Origin: Rapana venosa
Taxonomy: Eukaryota > Mollusca > Gastropoda > Neogastropoda > Muricidae
Assembly: GCA_028751875.1 (NCBI GenBank)
Contig: CM054140.1
Location: 30,289,849-30,353,848, forward strand
DNA length: 64,000 nucleotides
Direction of reading: 5' to 3'
Positions 1 to 12,500 of this stretch are shown one piece after another. The position numbers were made by a program, and so were the translations under genes. Within the stretch, counting starts at the first letter, position 1. Every line of letters starts with the position of its first letter. Below the pieces are notes generated by a model, which searched no databases, had not been told where the DNA came from, and worked only from the letters and a program-made list of their open reading frames with translations.

Positions 1-224
1 CTCTCTCTCTCTCTCTCACACACACCATGATTTGATTTATATTGTAACAGTTAAAAAAAAAAATGTTGGTCATAATCACATGCATCCATATGTATAGTGG
101 GCACCCTGCCCCCCTTTATTCTCTATCATAAGACTCCCACCTGGATAAGATCTACTTTTCTTAGACACTGCTCTTCATTGTAACTGTACCCCCCTCATTA
201 GACTTCTCCTTTATAACACATAAT

Positions 225-239
225 TTTGTGTGTGTGTTG

Positions 240-324
<85 letters not shown>

Positions 325-478
325 AAATAATTATATGTATGTAAATGTATGTGTTTGTGTGTGTGAGTGTGTGTGTGTGTGTGTGTGTACAAGTGCATGA
401 GAGAGAGAGTGTGTGTGTGTGGTATGTATGTGTGTGCGTGAATGTGGATGCGGACGTGTGTGTGTGTGTGTGTGTACA
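225..478. repeat. GT/GA microsatellite cluster
   Basis: Runs of GT and GA dinucleotides alternate with short interruptions. A (CT)n remnant also opens the window at 1-17. Open frames across it are Ser/Leu and His/Thr artefacts of the repeat. Confidence 0.95.
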
Positions 479-892
479 CACCACAAATAAAATTTTTAAG
501 CATGTGAATTGCTTATTCTGCTGAATACTTGTCATAACCAATTTCAACTGTAGTGTTCTTGCTTTTTATGTCAATGTGAATGTGTGTCAGTTGTGTGTTA
601 TTTGTTTTGTTATCAACGCTTGTCTTGCACATTTAAAGATGAATTGGTTCCAAATGTTGACAAGGAAAACGGAAACTAAGGAAAAACACAACAAAAAAGC
701 CCATCCTCATGATGTGGTTTTCATCATAACTGATCAGGACTTGTAAAGTTTTAGGAGTTTGAAAAATGTTAAGCTTAGGACTTCCAGCATTGTATCCTAT
801 CTCTCAAATGAACATAATTTAATCGGAAGAACGTCATTGTTTGATTACATTTGAAGCCTATGGAACATAAGTGGTAGAAAACGAGTGATGTG
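479..892. other. No recognisable feature
   Basis: AT-rich sequence without a coding frame, tRNA-like box or tandem repeat that I can recognise. Confidence 0.5.
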
Positions 893-2309
893 TTTTGGTC
901 GTGACGAGGAACGCTGAGCTCTGTCATCGGCGCAGTTTGTAGCAAACATTAACGTCACTGCGATGACGTTTAGCGTGCGTTTAGGGTTGACTCATTACGA
1001 TTAACAACGATTGTGTAGATCAATCACTTCCCTGAAATCAACACTAGAAATCTGTATCCGAGGAAAAGGGGACGATTTATTACAGTAGATCAGAGTCGTG
1101 ACACAAAACCATAATCCATTTCCTGTCACGACTAACACGAGCTAAACGTTTTACGGCCAAATTTCAACGTGCGAGATAACCACAGAACAAAATTGCTGCA
1201 GGTTTATATTTTCAACAACATAACCAGAGCATCCATATAAAGAATCAATAACTGAATGAGGAAAACGCGAGACTAATTTTACGTATGCTTCTAGATCTAA
1301 CGGCCGAGACAGAAACAACGCTATCTTGGTTTCGTGTCACAACCAACGTGGTTAATACATGAGTTTACAGATCAACGAAAATATTCCCATAAAATACATT
1401 CAAACACTGAAAATAATCACTTCTGTCGCTAATTGTTCGAAATAAAACACGAATAGCATCTATAAAAGAAAGAGACAGTAAAACTTCAACAAGAATGTTG
1501 CGGTCGTACAAGAAACGGTACTATTTTCGTTTCATGTCCTAACCGTAACGCCGCACAACAAAAACTGGATCTATTTAATATTTTGTGCAAAATTTATTTC
1601 TTGTACATAACAATCATTTCCACAAATTACAGTAGATGGCTTTTTATTTCTTTCTGAGTAAGAATAAGCGGTCATCAAATCAAACGATCCGTAAATGTAC
1701 CCACAGCTAACAAGCCAAAGCTGTTGACAAGAAAAGAGAACCTGACAAAAACAAGCAATTTTGTAATTTAAACACGAGTTTACGATTATTAAACCCTGGT
1801 TGGCAAAAGTAAAATACTTTGAAAAGAAAATATTCCTTCTCCTTCGATAAAAAATGCGACAGAAGCGAGTAAAGGCATCTTGATCAAATGCTGCCATGCT
1901 TTAGCGGTCGGTCGTGACATGAGAAATTTTGGAAGAAGACAAAGACTGGCACACTAGTATAGCATCGCGATGTTCCTTTGGCGGGAAAAAGTACGTGCCA
2001 GAGATATTTTAGGTCAAGGTGAAGTGCCAGCGATAAAAATCTCGGTCAGTGAAGGAATGTGCCGAGTTTTGCACCAAACTTACGTCGGTCGGTTGTGACG
2101 TTAAAAATGAGAAACCATGTTGATAATCTGGAGTTTCAAGCCATGAACGAGGGTAGGAGGCTTGCTGATCAAAAACATCGTTTTTTATATACTGTTAACT
2201 GTTTACTTTATCAGTGGAAGCAATAATGCGTTGATGATATCGTATAGTTCTTTGTGAGTGAATTTTTAAAATTGGGCCTGACTTTGGAAACTAAGCGTCA
2301 CGACCACAA
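893..2309. mobile_element. Putative nonautonomous DNA transposon with TCGTGAC motifs
   Basis: The left end reads ttttggtcgtgacg and the right end is its inverted counterpart cgtcacgaccacaa (13 of 14 match). The heptamer TCGTGAC or its complement recurs inside and at the ends, at 899, 1096, 1125, 1912 and 2297, with near matches at about 1335 and 2092. There is no transposase-like frame. I could not find a convincing target-site duplication, so the borders and the superfamily are uncertain. The element lies on the copy 1 side, and nothing like it precedes copy 2. Confidence 0.45.
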
Positions 2310-2691
2310 TGGGTATTTAATCCACCCTCTATTTAATGTTCATGATAAAAAAGGAAGATGTTTCTGCTTGGGAGTTTGGAACAACATCTGGGCATTAATT
2401 CAATACAAATTGTGTTTCAAATTAGCAGTCTTTGAAGTCAGAAGAACAATCTGAATAAGGTATGCACCATCATGTCACAAATCCATGTTGGAATGAGCAC
2501 ATTTTGTAAAAGAAAATTCAATATTTTTAAAAACAAGCACAAGTACTCATTACAACTTTTAAAATTTATTTCTTTAATTCAAACATAACCAGTAACCAGC
2601 ATTCACTACAGTTACAAACTAAATTCAGTCAAATGGTAGATGTGTGAAGTAGGTCACTATCATACCTCACATGACATAACTAGTTCCATAC
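2310..2691. other. AT-rich flank; homology to copy 2 starts near 2683
   Basis: No gene is seen. The CYP/AQR block is nearly identical to the second block from about 2683 rightwards (42092 in copy 2) and shows no similarity to the left of that point. Confidence 0.6.
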
Positions 2692-2865
2692 CTTTGACAT
2701 AAGGTGCAAATGCCCGATCAGAGGTAATCGGTACGATGGGCTGGGTGGCAGTGGAAAATCTGATCGACTTGAATTGATCCATTGCAAAATTAAAGACGTG
2801 CATAAAAAGGCCACGAAGAAAACCAAACAAGTCGAAGTGTCCAAGTTTGACAAAAACAACATCAC
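2692..2865 (-). CDS. Cytochrome P450 (CYP2-like) exon 1, copy 1
   Basis: Encodes the first 58 residues of a microsomal P450: an N-terminal hydrophobic anchor (about residues 12-30), then a basic and proline-rich hinge (PLPPSPSYRLPLIGHL) typical of CYP2-clan enzymes. ATG is at 2865, and the exon ends before a GTATGG donor (complement of 2691-2686) in phase 0. The protein sequence is identical to the exon at 42106-42279. No further CYP exon lies to its left within this window, whereas exon 2 is only 2.4 kb away in the other block, so this exon is orphaned here. P450s of this type are ER-membrane haem monooxygenases; the substrate cannot be deduced. Confidence 0.85.
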
Positions 2866-3049
2866 TTTAGGCCTAATCCGAACTAGTCAACTTCTGTCGA
2901 CAAGGAAAGTTAACTGTGGACTCTGACCGTTTGGGTCTATTCCGGTACTGTCACAAACTTTTAGGCCCATTTCCGGTACATGTGAGAACAACGTTGTGAA
3001 CTGAAAGGAGCATCCCAGGAAACTCTTTTTCATTCACTGATTGATGAAA
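2866..3049. promoter_or_regulatory. Divergent CYP/AQR promoter region, copy 1
   Basis: Lies between the CYP ATG on the minus strand and a good donor-like site (gaaa|gtaagt, donor at 3050) on the plus strand. It carries two TTCCGGTA motifs (about 2940 and 2971), which match the GGAA core of ETS-type sites common in housekeeping promoters. The 3' part is probably the noncoding first AQR exon, because AQR coding exon 1 is immediately preceded by an acceptor. No TATA box is evident. Transcription starts are not determined. Confidence 0.45.
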
Positions 3050-3329
3050 GTAAGTTTCACATACATAGATCGTCTTATACCAGACATTTTAATGTCAATG
3101 AATTTGGAAACTGTTGGTAGTATTCTCACCTATGATCATTGTCTTGTCTTGTACTAATGAAAATTCAACTTAACTAGGCCTACGGCTACAGGCGACAGAA
3201 GCAGTCATTACATTAGGCCTATTGTACAATGTACGTACAAGAGAACCCATCCCCCCAAAAAAGAAAAGAAATTGTTTGTTTGTTTGTTATTATATGTGAA
3301 TGTTGGCAGTTTTTCTTTCAGCCGTGATG

Positions 3330-4070
3330 GACCTGACTGTTGAATGTAGTGTGTGTGTCAATGTGTCTGTTTGTATGTGGTGTGTGTTCATTCTTTAGAT
3401 TTTACGTCATTTCACTATCATGATATTAGATGGAGTCAGGAAGAAAAGCAGATGCTTGTGTGTGACTGAAAGTTTGTGTTTTGCCAGTTGTAATGCAAGT
3501 GTGTACATATATATATATACTTACACACACACATACACATATGTGTTTGTGTGTGTGTACATGCGTGTATGTGTGTGTGTACATACTTGTGTATGTGTGT
3601 GCGAGCGCTTGCCAGTGTGTGTACGTGCATGTGTATACATGTGTATATCATATGTCATGTGTGTCACTGTGTCAGTGTGTGTGTGTGTGTGTACTGTGTG
3701 TTCACGCGTGCACGAACAAACATGAATGTTATTCAATGACAGAATTGGAATAGGCTTAAGGCAGTTAAGCATAACAGTTGCTTAAAAAAGAAGTTACAAT
3801 TAATACAAATGTTCAGCAATATTTGAGAGTGGAGAAAGAGAGAGAGAGATAGGGGGGGGGGGGGTGACTCTGTGTGTGTGCGCGTGACACCCTCGCATAT
3901 TCATGTGTGCACAAACAAACAGATGAATATTATTCAATGACAGTAATGGAATAGGCTTAAGCATAACAGCTGCTTAGAAAAGAAGTTACATACAGCAATA
4001 TTTGAGGGTGGAGAGAGAGAGCGAGGTGTGTGTGTGTGTGTGTTTGTGTACTGTTGTGTTTCAGTATTTG
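3330..4070. repeat. GT/TATA/GA microsatellite tracts in AQR intron 1, copy 1
   Basis: Scattered GT, TATA, GA and poly-G tracts (3345-3380, 3505-3700, 3835-3890, 4015-4045). All are conserved in place in copy 2 at about 42760-43465, with small length differences. Confidence 0.85.
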
Positions 4071-4587
4071 TTGATTGCTTGTTATTCTTTGGTTGCTCAT
4101 AACAGGTTGCTATCTTAACACTAAATCAAACTGATTTTATTATTACTATGAGTATGATGTACTTAATTATTTATGCTAATCTTTCTTTGATCATATATGG
4201 CATTTTTGATATCTGAGAGAACTTTAGTTTATAATTGTCACATGTCAGTGATGCTCTAGACACCCACTGCCCCAGTACAATGTACACTCTCAAATTCAGC
4301 TACATAAATATTATCATCAAATCTCTTAAGTTAAAGACTTTATTGAGTCAGTGGATAACTTACATGATTCCTATTTGAACACACATGTATAAAACTCTAG
4401 ACAGGAGTCATTTTTAGTCCCAAAAAAATCCTTTACAGGTGACAAGCCTGTGACCTGGGTCCTACTGCACCCCCACCCCCTGCCCCAAACTCTCCCCCTC
4501 CTTTCTAGCATTGTGTCCTTTTGAAATTTTACAGTTTTTTTAAATTTTAAAAAAAAACAAACGCTATTATTTAATGTTTTGTTGCAG

Positions 4588-4689
4588 CCCAAAAAGACTT
4601 CAAACAAAACCCAAAAGAAAAAAAAAATCCAAGCCAAAGGGGTTTTTCTGTAACTGTGGAAACAGATTCAAGAAGACAGGTTAACGGAG
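4588..4689 (+). pseudogene. AQR: AQR exon 1, copy 1: start codon and donor lost
   Basis: Aligned with 44010-44106, the initiator ATG reads AAG, several extra A/T/G bases shift the frame, and the donor GT reads GG after acggag. The acceptor gttgcag is kept. The errors sit in homopolymers, which favours uncorrected sequencing noise over decay. Confidence 0.8.
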
Positions 4690-6860
4690 GGGAGAATTTT
4701 TTTTCTATTGTGTGACCATGAAGAGCAGAAGCATTATATATAAAGTGGTGTGTGTATATATAAGAAAATAAATGATACAAAAAACTTTACATACTACCGG
4801 GGACAGATGTTTTACAAATGAGAACAAAAAATCCCCAAAAGTCTGTTGTGATGTAATTCTTTAAACTTAGGTAGGCCACTGACTACATAATTGTATTTGT
4901 TGTCCAAAAACGAGTTTTTTTCAAATTTGAATTGATGACCATATTAATTTTAAAGAATCAAAATTTGGATTGATATTTTTAGTGGAACTGCTGTTTTTAT
5001 TTTTAATGTTGGGGTTTTGAATTGAAAAGATGAATTATTTCGAAAGACTTTACAATGTTTACCTAACTTTGCTAACTTTCTAACTGGGTTCAAATAGCAA
5101 AAATGAATGCGACACTTTCTTGCAGAATCCTAGGCGGTATAATTTGTATTAGCTCTCTGAACTCCATTGTAAAAACTTCTTTCTTGTGTGTGTTTGTGTG
5201 TGTTTTCTTTCTTGTGTGTGTGGTGTTTGTGTTTGTGTGTGTATGCCTTTGTGTGTGTGTTTTGCGGAATTCACCTGATATATCAGTTTACAAAGGCTTC
5301 TTATTGTATTCTTCAAGTTCAAGTTCTTCATTTGTACCCGTAGTACTTTGTTTTAGTCAGCCACTGACAGAAGATAACTAATCACTGTTCAATATTGAAA
5401 TACTGGTCAGCTAGTATTACAGGGCAGTTACATAGTGCAAAGAAGACTTGTACCCTGAAGGTGATACTTCCAGTACTTGAAAGTTTGAAGTAACTGCTGT
5501 CTTGTCACAGTTGGTAAGTAATGAAGTGTGTCTGGAAAAAAATATAGTGGAATATTCAACAAAGGATACTTCTTTGAGGACATTTAAAATAAGAGTTGAA
5601 GAAGAGGCCATTCATCCTCAATGACACATCATTTCGTAGAGTGTACAGTGGCTGGAGTTGCATGCTTCTGTTTTGCTAGGACCCCATTCTCCAAACTGAT
5701 TAAAGAACACAAGTTTATGTGAACAGTAGAAGGTGGCAGGAAGGTTAAGGACATTCGCCTGCCAACAAGTTAACCGTGAAGTTCTGGTTCGATTCCCAGC
5801 CTCGCCCTTTCTTCCCAGTTTGACAATAAAATCAAACTGAATGAATGTCAAAGTCTTTCAAATGAGACTAAAAACCAGGCCCGTGTTCGAACGCATTTGC
5901 AGAACATATTGCGCACACGTTAAATCCTGTTCCCCTTTCAGAAGAGTAGGCCATTGTGTGCCGTGGAAACAGATGACAAAATTTACAAAACCACATACAC
6001 ACGGGAACTGGATGTAAAAAATCGCATGAGTGTTTGTTCCATTATCCTCGATAAAAAGAATAAATTTATCCAAAAAAAATGTTGTCTTGAGCTAAGTAAC
6101 TCACTAACTGTGACCTTTTGTTGCAGCTGGGCAAACGAGTACTGGTCAGACCTGGCTATCAAGCAGAAGAAGCCTTACAATGCTCAGGTAAGTGTGGTAT
6201 ACATGATTGTATAAATGATTGGAAACTGAGATTCGCCTGTGAAATAAATCACAGCTACGTTTTTTTTTACCTCGTGTGTGGTGTGTGTGTGTGTTCTTTA
6301 TTTTACCCCCCGGAATATACTGTTAAATTTTTTTTAGTTAAAATTTAATGAATAAAAAGTGTTCATCTGGGTAGGTTTGTTTTGACTCATCATATATGAA
6401 AATTTCCCACTTTTTGGTGAAATTCTGCCTTTTTGACTGCCTCCAGGGCCATATTAGAGATCAGTTGAAATCCGTTCAGAAACTGTTAGGGTATATCACT
6501 ATATGTCATGTGTATACATGTGTGTTTAATCTTGGGCTGCTACCATCCTGACAAGGCTGTTCTCACTTAATGGTTCCCGCATCTAAAGTTTTACTTCGTA
6601 TATGAGCCGAATCCTTTTTTGCTGATTTATTTGCCGAGCTCGCCAACTATTGGTTTCTCATGTTTAGCCGATTTAAATGGTTGATAACTTGATATCAGAG
6701 TCCTTTAACAGTATGCTTCCAAGAAACATGCCTGTAAATCTTTTTATTTTGTGATCTGTAAAATTCTCACAGGTATTAACTGATCTATGAACTCTGCACA
6801 AGAGACAAAAAGAGATCTTGTTCGGGTGTTACTAAGAGAGAGAGAGAGAGAGAGAGAAAT

Positions 6861-6933
<73 letters not shown>

Positions 6934-9303
6934 GTGTATGTGTGCATTGACATTGAAAGGATCTGTTTTATTCTTTTGAAAAAAAAGGTGATGTCATGTT
7001 TGTGATTTTCTGTCAACAGATCATAGAAGACATATACGTCAAAGAAATGATAGGCACAGAGTGAGTAAACTTAACATTATCTCCATTTCTGTTGTGTTGT
7101 TTTTTGTTAAAATGGGAAAGAGCTCATGACCATTTTGCAGTCTCTTCATACCATGATTTTGTTTGTTTTGTATTTGATTCAGTTAGAGGTCCAAGGTTCT
7201 CCAATGGTGAGATTTTTGCAAATGCTACTGTCCCTGCCCACCCTCCCAACACTATTTAAAATCCTCTTCCGCTTTTCGTAAGAGTAGGCCATTGTGTGCC
7301 GGTGGAAACGGATGACAATTTACAATACCGCATACACATGGGGACTGGATGTAAAAAAGCACGTAAGTGCTTATTCCACTATCCTCGATATAAAAGAATT
7401 TTTTTTTTTAAATGTAGGTAGTCGCATTCTGACTCGGGTATGGGGTCTAAACATAAAGCCTGTGTACCTGTGTTTTTTAAATTCTGTCATCCGTTCCTAC
7501 TTGCACTTGCGGCCTCAGTTCATAGTCTCAGCTTCAGGATCTTGACATTCAGTTCGATTTTCTTGTCAAACTGATATTAATAAAAAAAAAGTGCAAGGCT
7601 AAGAATCGAACACAGAAACTTAGGGTTTACTTGTTTGGCAGGTGAACGTCTTGACTGGTCTGTCAATTTGTTCCTTGTGCTGAAAGTAAAAGCTCCTTAC
7701 CATTTCTAAGCTTGGTTGTTGGCCCTCACACATGGCTTATACACCGGTTCAGTCATTCAGTCAGCTGCTGGATTGGTGGTTGAGAAGTAACACCCACCTG
7801 GAAAGCAAAAAGGTGATTGCATTCCCTGTTTGAGCCATGGCAAGCACCCCCCCCCCCCCAACCCCCCCCCACAAAACAAACCTCTTATAGACCTGGAGTG
7901 GTGGTCAGGGTACTAGGCTTTCAGACAGCACTATAAACTGTATTATGTGCAATACACATTAGAAGCACTGTACTTATAAAAAGGAATGAAATAACATCAA
8001 TCTATATTATAATAATTTCAATCTATATTATAATAATAATATATGTAATTTATATAGCGCTGAATCTGGTAAAAAACAAACAAATCGAAGCGCTTGCACT
8101 GAAATCATTTACACGCATACAACTCTCCTTAAACATAATAAACAACAGATTTCAAATCCATGCGCGCACGCACATACGCACACACACACACACACACACA
8201 CACACTCGTGAACACACTTAGGAGGTGAAGGATGCTGTTGAAAATTAGGGACCGATATGAGGGGAAAAGTCTCGGGTAGGAAATAAGTATGTTGATATAT
8301 ATATAAAATCAGACATTGCATGTCAAGGGGTAATAAGATAAATAAGATACTGTATTTGAAAGTCAACAAATCATTTCCTTTTTTGATTTTGTTTTCTTTT
8401 TATTTTGTAAAGATGCTTTCCTTTTTTTCTTGTGTGTATGGCCTGTGGAGAGAATAGTTCATTCAGACATTGCCTTTTTTTTTGTTTTTTGGTGTTGGTT
8501 TTGATTGAAAAATGAATGTTTCCACGTTTTTGATTTGTAGTTTTTTTATTTATTTATGCTATGAGTTAGGTGTTTATGCATGCTTATGTCTACATGTTTG
8601 ACTGCATGCTTGCTTAAATGTATTGAATTTGTTGAGGTCAGACATTGCCTCATTTCTGTGCTTTGGTTTTCAGAAGAAAAAGTGTCTCCTTCCCCCCCCC
8701 AAAAAAAAAAAAAAAGAAAAAAAAAATAGTTTGAATCACTAAGATGTAAACTTTAAATACCAGTCCTTTTTCAAAGTAAACTGCAGGAAGCATTGTTTGG
8801 CATTGATGATTATTAAAATTTTGATAAACCCATTCAACAAATAGTTGATAGTTAAGCCACAGTTTTAAAGTAGATTGTGGTAATTATTGCAAAGTCTTCT
8901 GAATCTCTTTGTTAGAACTGTGTTGCAATCATTGTATTGCTATGATGATTAATGTCTATTTTCTAATTTTGTTTCAGTTTCTCAACAAAGAGATTGATGA
9001 TGCTGGAATTCAGGTACTGGTTTCTTCTTCTGAATAATTTTCTATGCTGTTCTTTGAACATTTCTGTTTGTGTGGTAGTAGTGGACACTATAAGAATTAA
9101 CAGGTAAAGACATGTTGGCAGCTTGGTTGTAATTTGTGTCCGAGTGTTAACATAAAGCCTTATTGCAAGTTTGTTGATTTTGCAAAAGGTACGATCAGAC
9201 AGGGGGGATTATTACAGATTGAAGAAAAAGGTTAAACGGTTGGAATAGAGAAAACAGATTTACAGAGTGGAGGGGAAAAGGAAGGGTGGGGTGTGTGTGT
9301 GTG

Positions 9304-9340
<37 letters not shown>

Positions 9341-9538
9341 TGTGTGTGTAAGTGTGTTGGGTGGGGCAAAGGAGAAGTTTGTAACTTTATCTAAAGCTAA
9401 AAAAAACATTAACAAATTTAACAATGCATCTTGTGCGCAATCGTGCTCAAGATTGGCTGTGTTTTGTGTGTGTGTGTGTTGTGTGCATGCACATGTGTGT
9501 GTATTGGTGTGTGTGTGTATTGTGTGTGTGTGTGTGTG

Positions 9539-9570
<32 letters not shown>

Positions 9571-12500
9571 AGAGAGAGAGAGAAGAGAGAGAGAGAGACT
9601 TAGCATATACAGTGTAGTATACTTGGAATATGCCTCCTTGAAAATTTGAAGCGATAATCATTTCAGGTAATAAAATAAACCCCGTAAAACTTCTGATGAG
9701 GTTTGGGATTTTGTGAAGTATAGTCAATATTGTAGAGGCATGAAGTGGAATTTGTCAGAATTTGTTCCTAGTTTCTTATTTGAATGTAGATTTTTAATTG
9801 TAATTCATATCTTTTAATGTGACTTTCACCTTAAATAATGCAGTTTTAAAATCATCTGTTACAGTCGCTACCTGGAAAACTATCTGTGGCCACATTTTTC
9901 TGAGAAGGTAAGCTTCTGTTTGCTGGAAATTGGTTGCTTTGAAAAAAAAAAAAGAGAAAAATAATGACACCTTGATTAAATATGTAATATAATTTTGCCT
10001 TTTAAAGATAAATGATAGAATAGGACTTTCTGGTGCCTGATAATCACATTAGCTTATAAAAAGCTGAATTTTTTAGTGTAGTATTGTGTTAAGATTAGTG
10101 CCAGTGCTGCAGTAGATTTGGGTGCACAATGAAGTCGGATGGTCCATAGGTTTTACAAATTATTTTGGGTCAAAGATAAAGAAAGTCCCATGGGGACGGG
10201 ATAGCTCAGTGGTCGGAGCACTCGCTTTCCCCCAGCCAAGTTAAGCAGCGTCGAGCGTGGTTACCAGTTGGATGGGTGACCGTTTGCGTGCCTTGGCTTC
10301 AGTACAGTTCTCCCAGTTCCCCCAGCTGTAAATGGGTACCTGCCCTCTTTAGGGTCAGGGAAGGTAAAGCAGCGAGGGAGAGGAGATGGGTGCCGCCCTT
10401 AATATGCTGGCCCTAGAGAAGTGAGGTCTCTGACGCCTCGCTCCCCTACGACCTTATAGGTTATGGGACTCCTTTACCTTTACCTTTTTTTTTTTTAAAG
10501 AAAGTCCCATAACTAGAGCAGTCATGCAGGAGTGAGATATGAGAAATTATAGTTCCTCAAAAATAAGCAGAATGAGAAGGATTTGTCCTGCTTATATTTT
10601 TGCCTTCCTTATCCCTGAAAGGTCAGTCAGGTTCCCATTCACAGCTGGGTGAAATGGGATTTTTACTCAAGCTTACTGCATACAACTATAAGTGATCCTA
10701 CTGACGATCGGATCTAGACTAGCGCTTAGCCTTGCTTTTTCATAGCCAGTGATCACAGTCTTTTACAACTCTTAGGGTTAACCACTGATTGTAGTCACTG
10801 GGTCATTTTAATTGCTAACAAAGATGGCAGATGAAGATATACAATATGACCGTTTATGTTTAACATACAGCTTTGTTAAGGATTTGTTATTTTAGTTTAA
10901 TTTGAGAATATGGATGTTCTAGTGCAGAATTACCTTTCTTGTTGGCTGCCAGCATCAGCAGCTTTTCAAATTATGTGGTTGGCTAGTTTTGGACTGCAGG
11001 TCAGAGGCTGGCTGTGTGATCAGTGCTGAAAGGGTTACACGTAAGGAATGCTGAAAAAAGAAAAAAGGGTTTAACCTTGTACTATCCATCACACAGTCCA
11101 GTCTAATTTTAGAAGAAAAAAAAACGCCACAACAAAACACTACTACAGTTGACTTGTAGATTTGGTTTTGAAATTTAAAAAATCAGTAGAGTCTCAGATA
11201 ATATCAGCTTTGACTGGATTATTTGTTTTCTTAAGGATTTGTATACATGTGTGTGACTAAAATCTAATGTGGACTTATGAAGAGCTTCTCTTTGTTGTTG
11301 CTGTTCTGATGCTAAAAATGGTAATTTTGTGTTTAAACTTGACTGGATGGATCTTGTTTGCAGGCCTCGATGTCTCACGTCATGCAGATTGTTGCCATTG
11401 TCAATGAAAAGTTCAGAGAACGTGTTCCTGCTTGGGAGGTAAGTAGAAGAACAGTGGAAAGGTAGAACTTCGACTGCTTTGAAATATCGTCTTAACACTT
11501 GTGTAAACAACCTATATTCATGTTTGTTGATTGGGGGAGGGAGTGCATGTGTGTCTGTGTGAGAGTGAGTGAGTGTGTGTGTCTGTGTGAGAGTGAGTGA
11601 GTGTGTGTGTCTGTGTGAGAGTGAGTGAGTGTGTGTGTCTGTGTGCATTTACACACTGTAGTTGTCTTGGAAAATGGCTCTTCTACAGAATCCAACTGTC
11701 CAGGACAACAGAAATGAATATATTTTTTATTGAATGTTCTCATTATAGCAGACATGTTTTTAAAAAGCAATCTCACAGTGAGGTAATTTTAAAAGATAGG
11801 GTCTCAGTATTGTGATGGAAAGTGGTTCTAAGTAAGATGTATGAAGCTTCGTGCAATGTTTTCTCTTGATTTCGAATGACAGATCTTTTTCTTTAATAAT
11901 TAGAGAAATGATAAGTATGTGGACATTTTTTCATTTGATGGATTGTAGGAAACTTAGTATGGTTATTTCTTTGTAAACAGGGCTAAAAATAGACTTTATG
12001 AAGGAATATTTGAGTTTCTCTCCCTCTCATTTTAATATTGATCTCAAACATTTTTTATGCTGTGTGTTTTTGTGTGAAAATTTCAGATTCCTCAGTGTAT
12101 GCGCCACTGTGGATCCAAATCTTGACATATGTTTGCGTTTTTTTTGGTGTTTTTTTCATAAAAGAAAAAGAAAGGGAAGAAAACAGGAGTCCAGACAGAG
12201 CTATTGCACTCTGTATAGACGGATTTTGATAAGTTTGCAAAGTTAAATTACTCTAAAGGCCTTGAGCAGTCGTTTGAACCATAATTAAAAAGGGAATATA
12301 TCTTGTTTCAATTCTGACAGTTGTCGTGAATAACAGCCTAACTGTCATTGGTTGTGTTTTTTCCAGGTGTTCAAGCAGTCCCCTGACAACTTTGCCACCC
12401 TGTTTCACCGTGTGCTGCGAGTGTTGCTGGAGAAAGGGAGGACCACTCTGAGGGAGCAGACTCTGCTGCTCATCTTTCTCAAGCATCTCTTCAACAGTTT

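Noticed and set aside
10192..10300. 5S rRNA gene
   Set aside because: Only the internal promoter part is 5S-like; the 5' and 3' ends of 5S rRNA are absent and the unit has SINE features.
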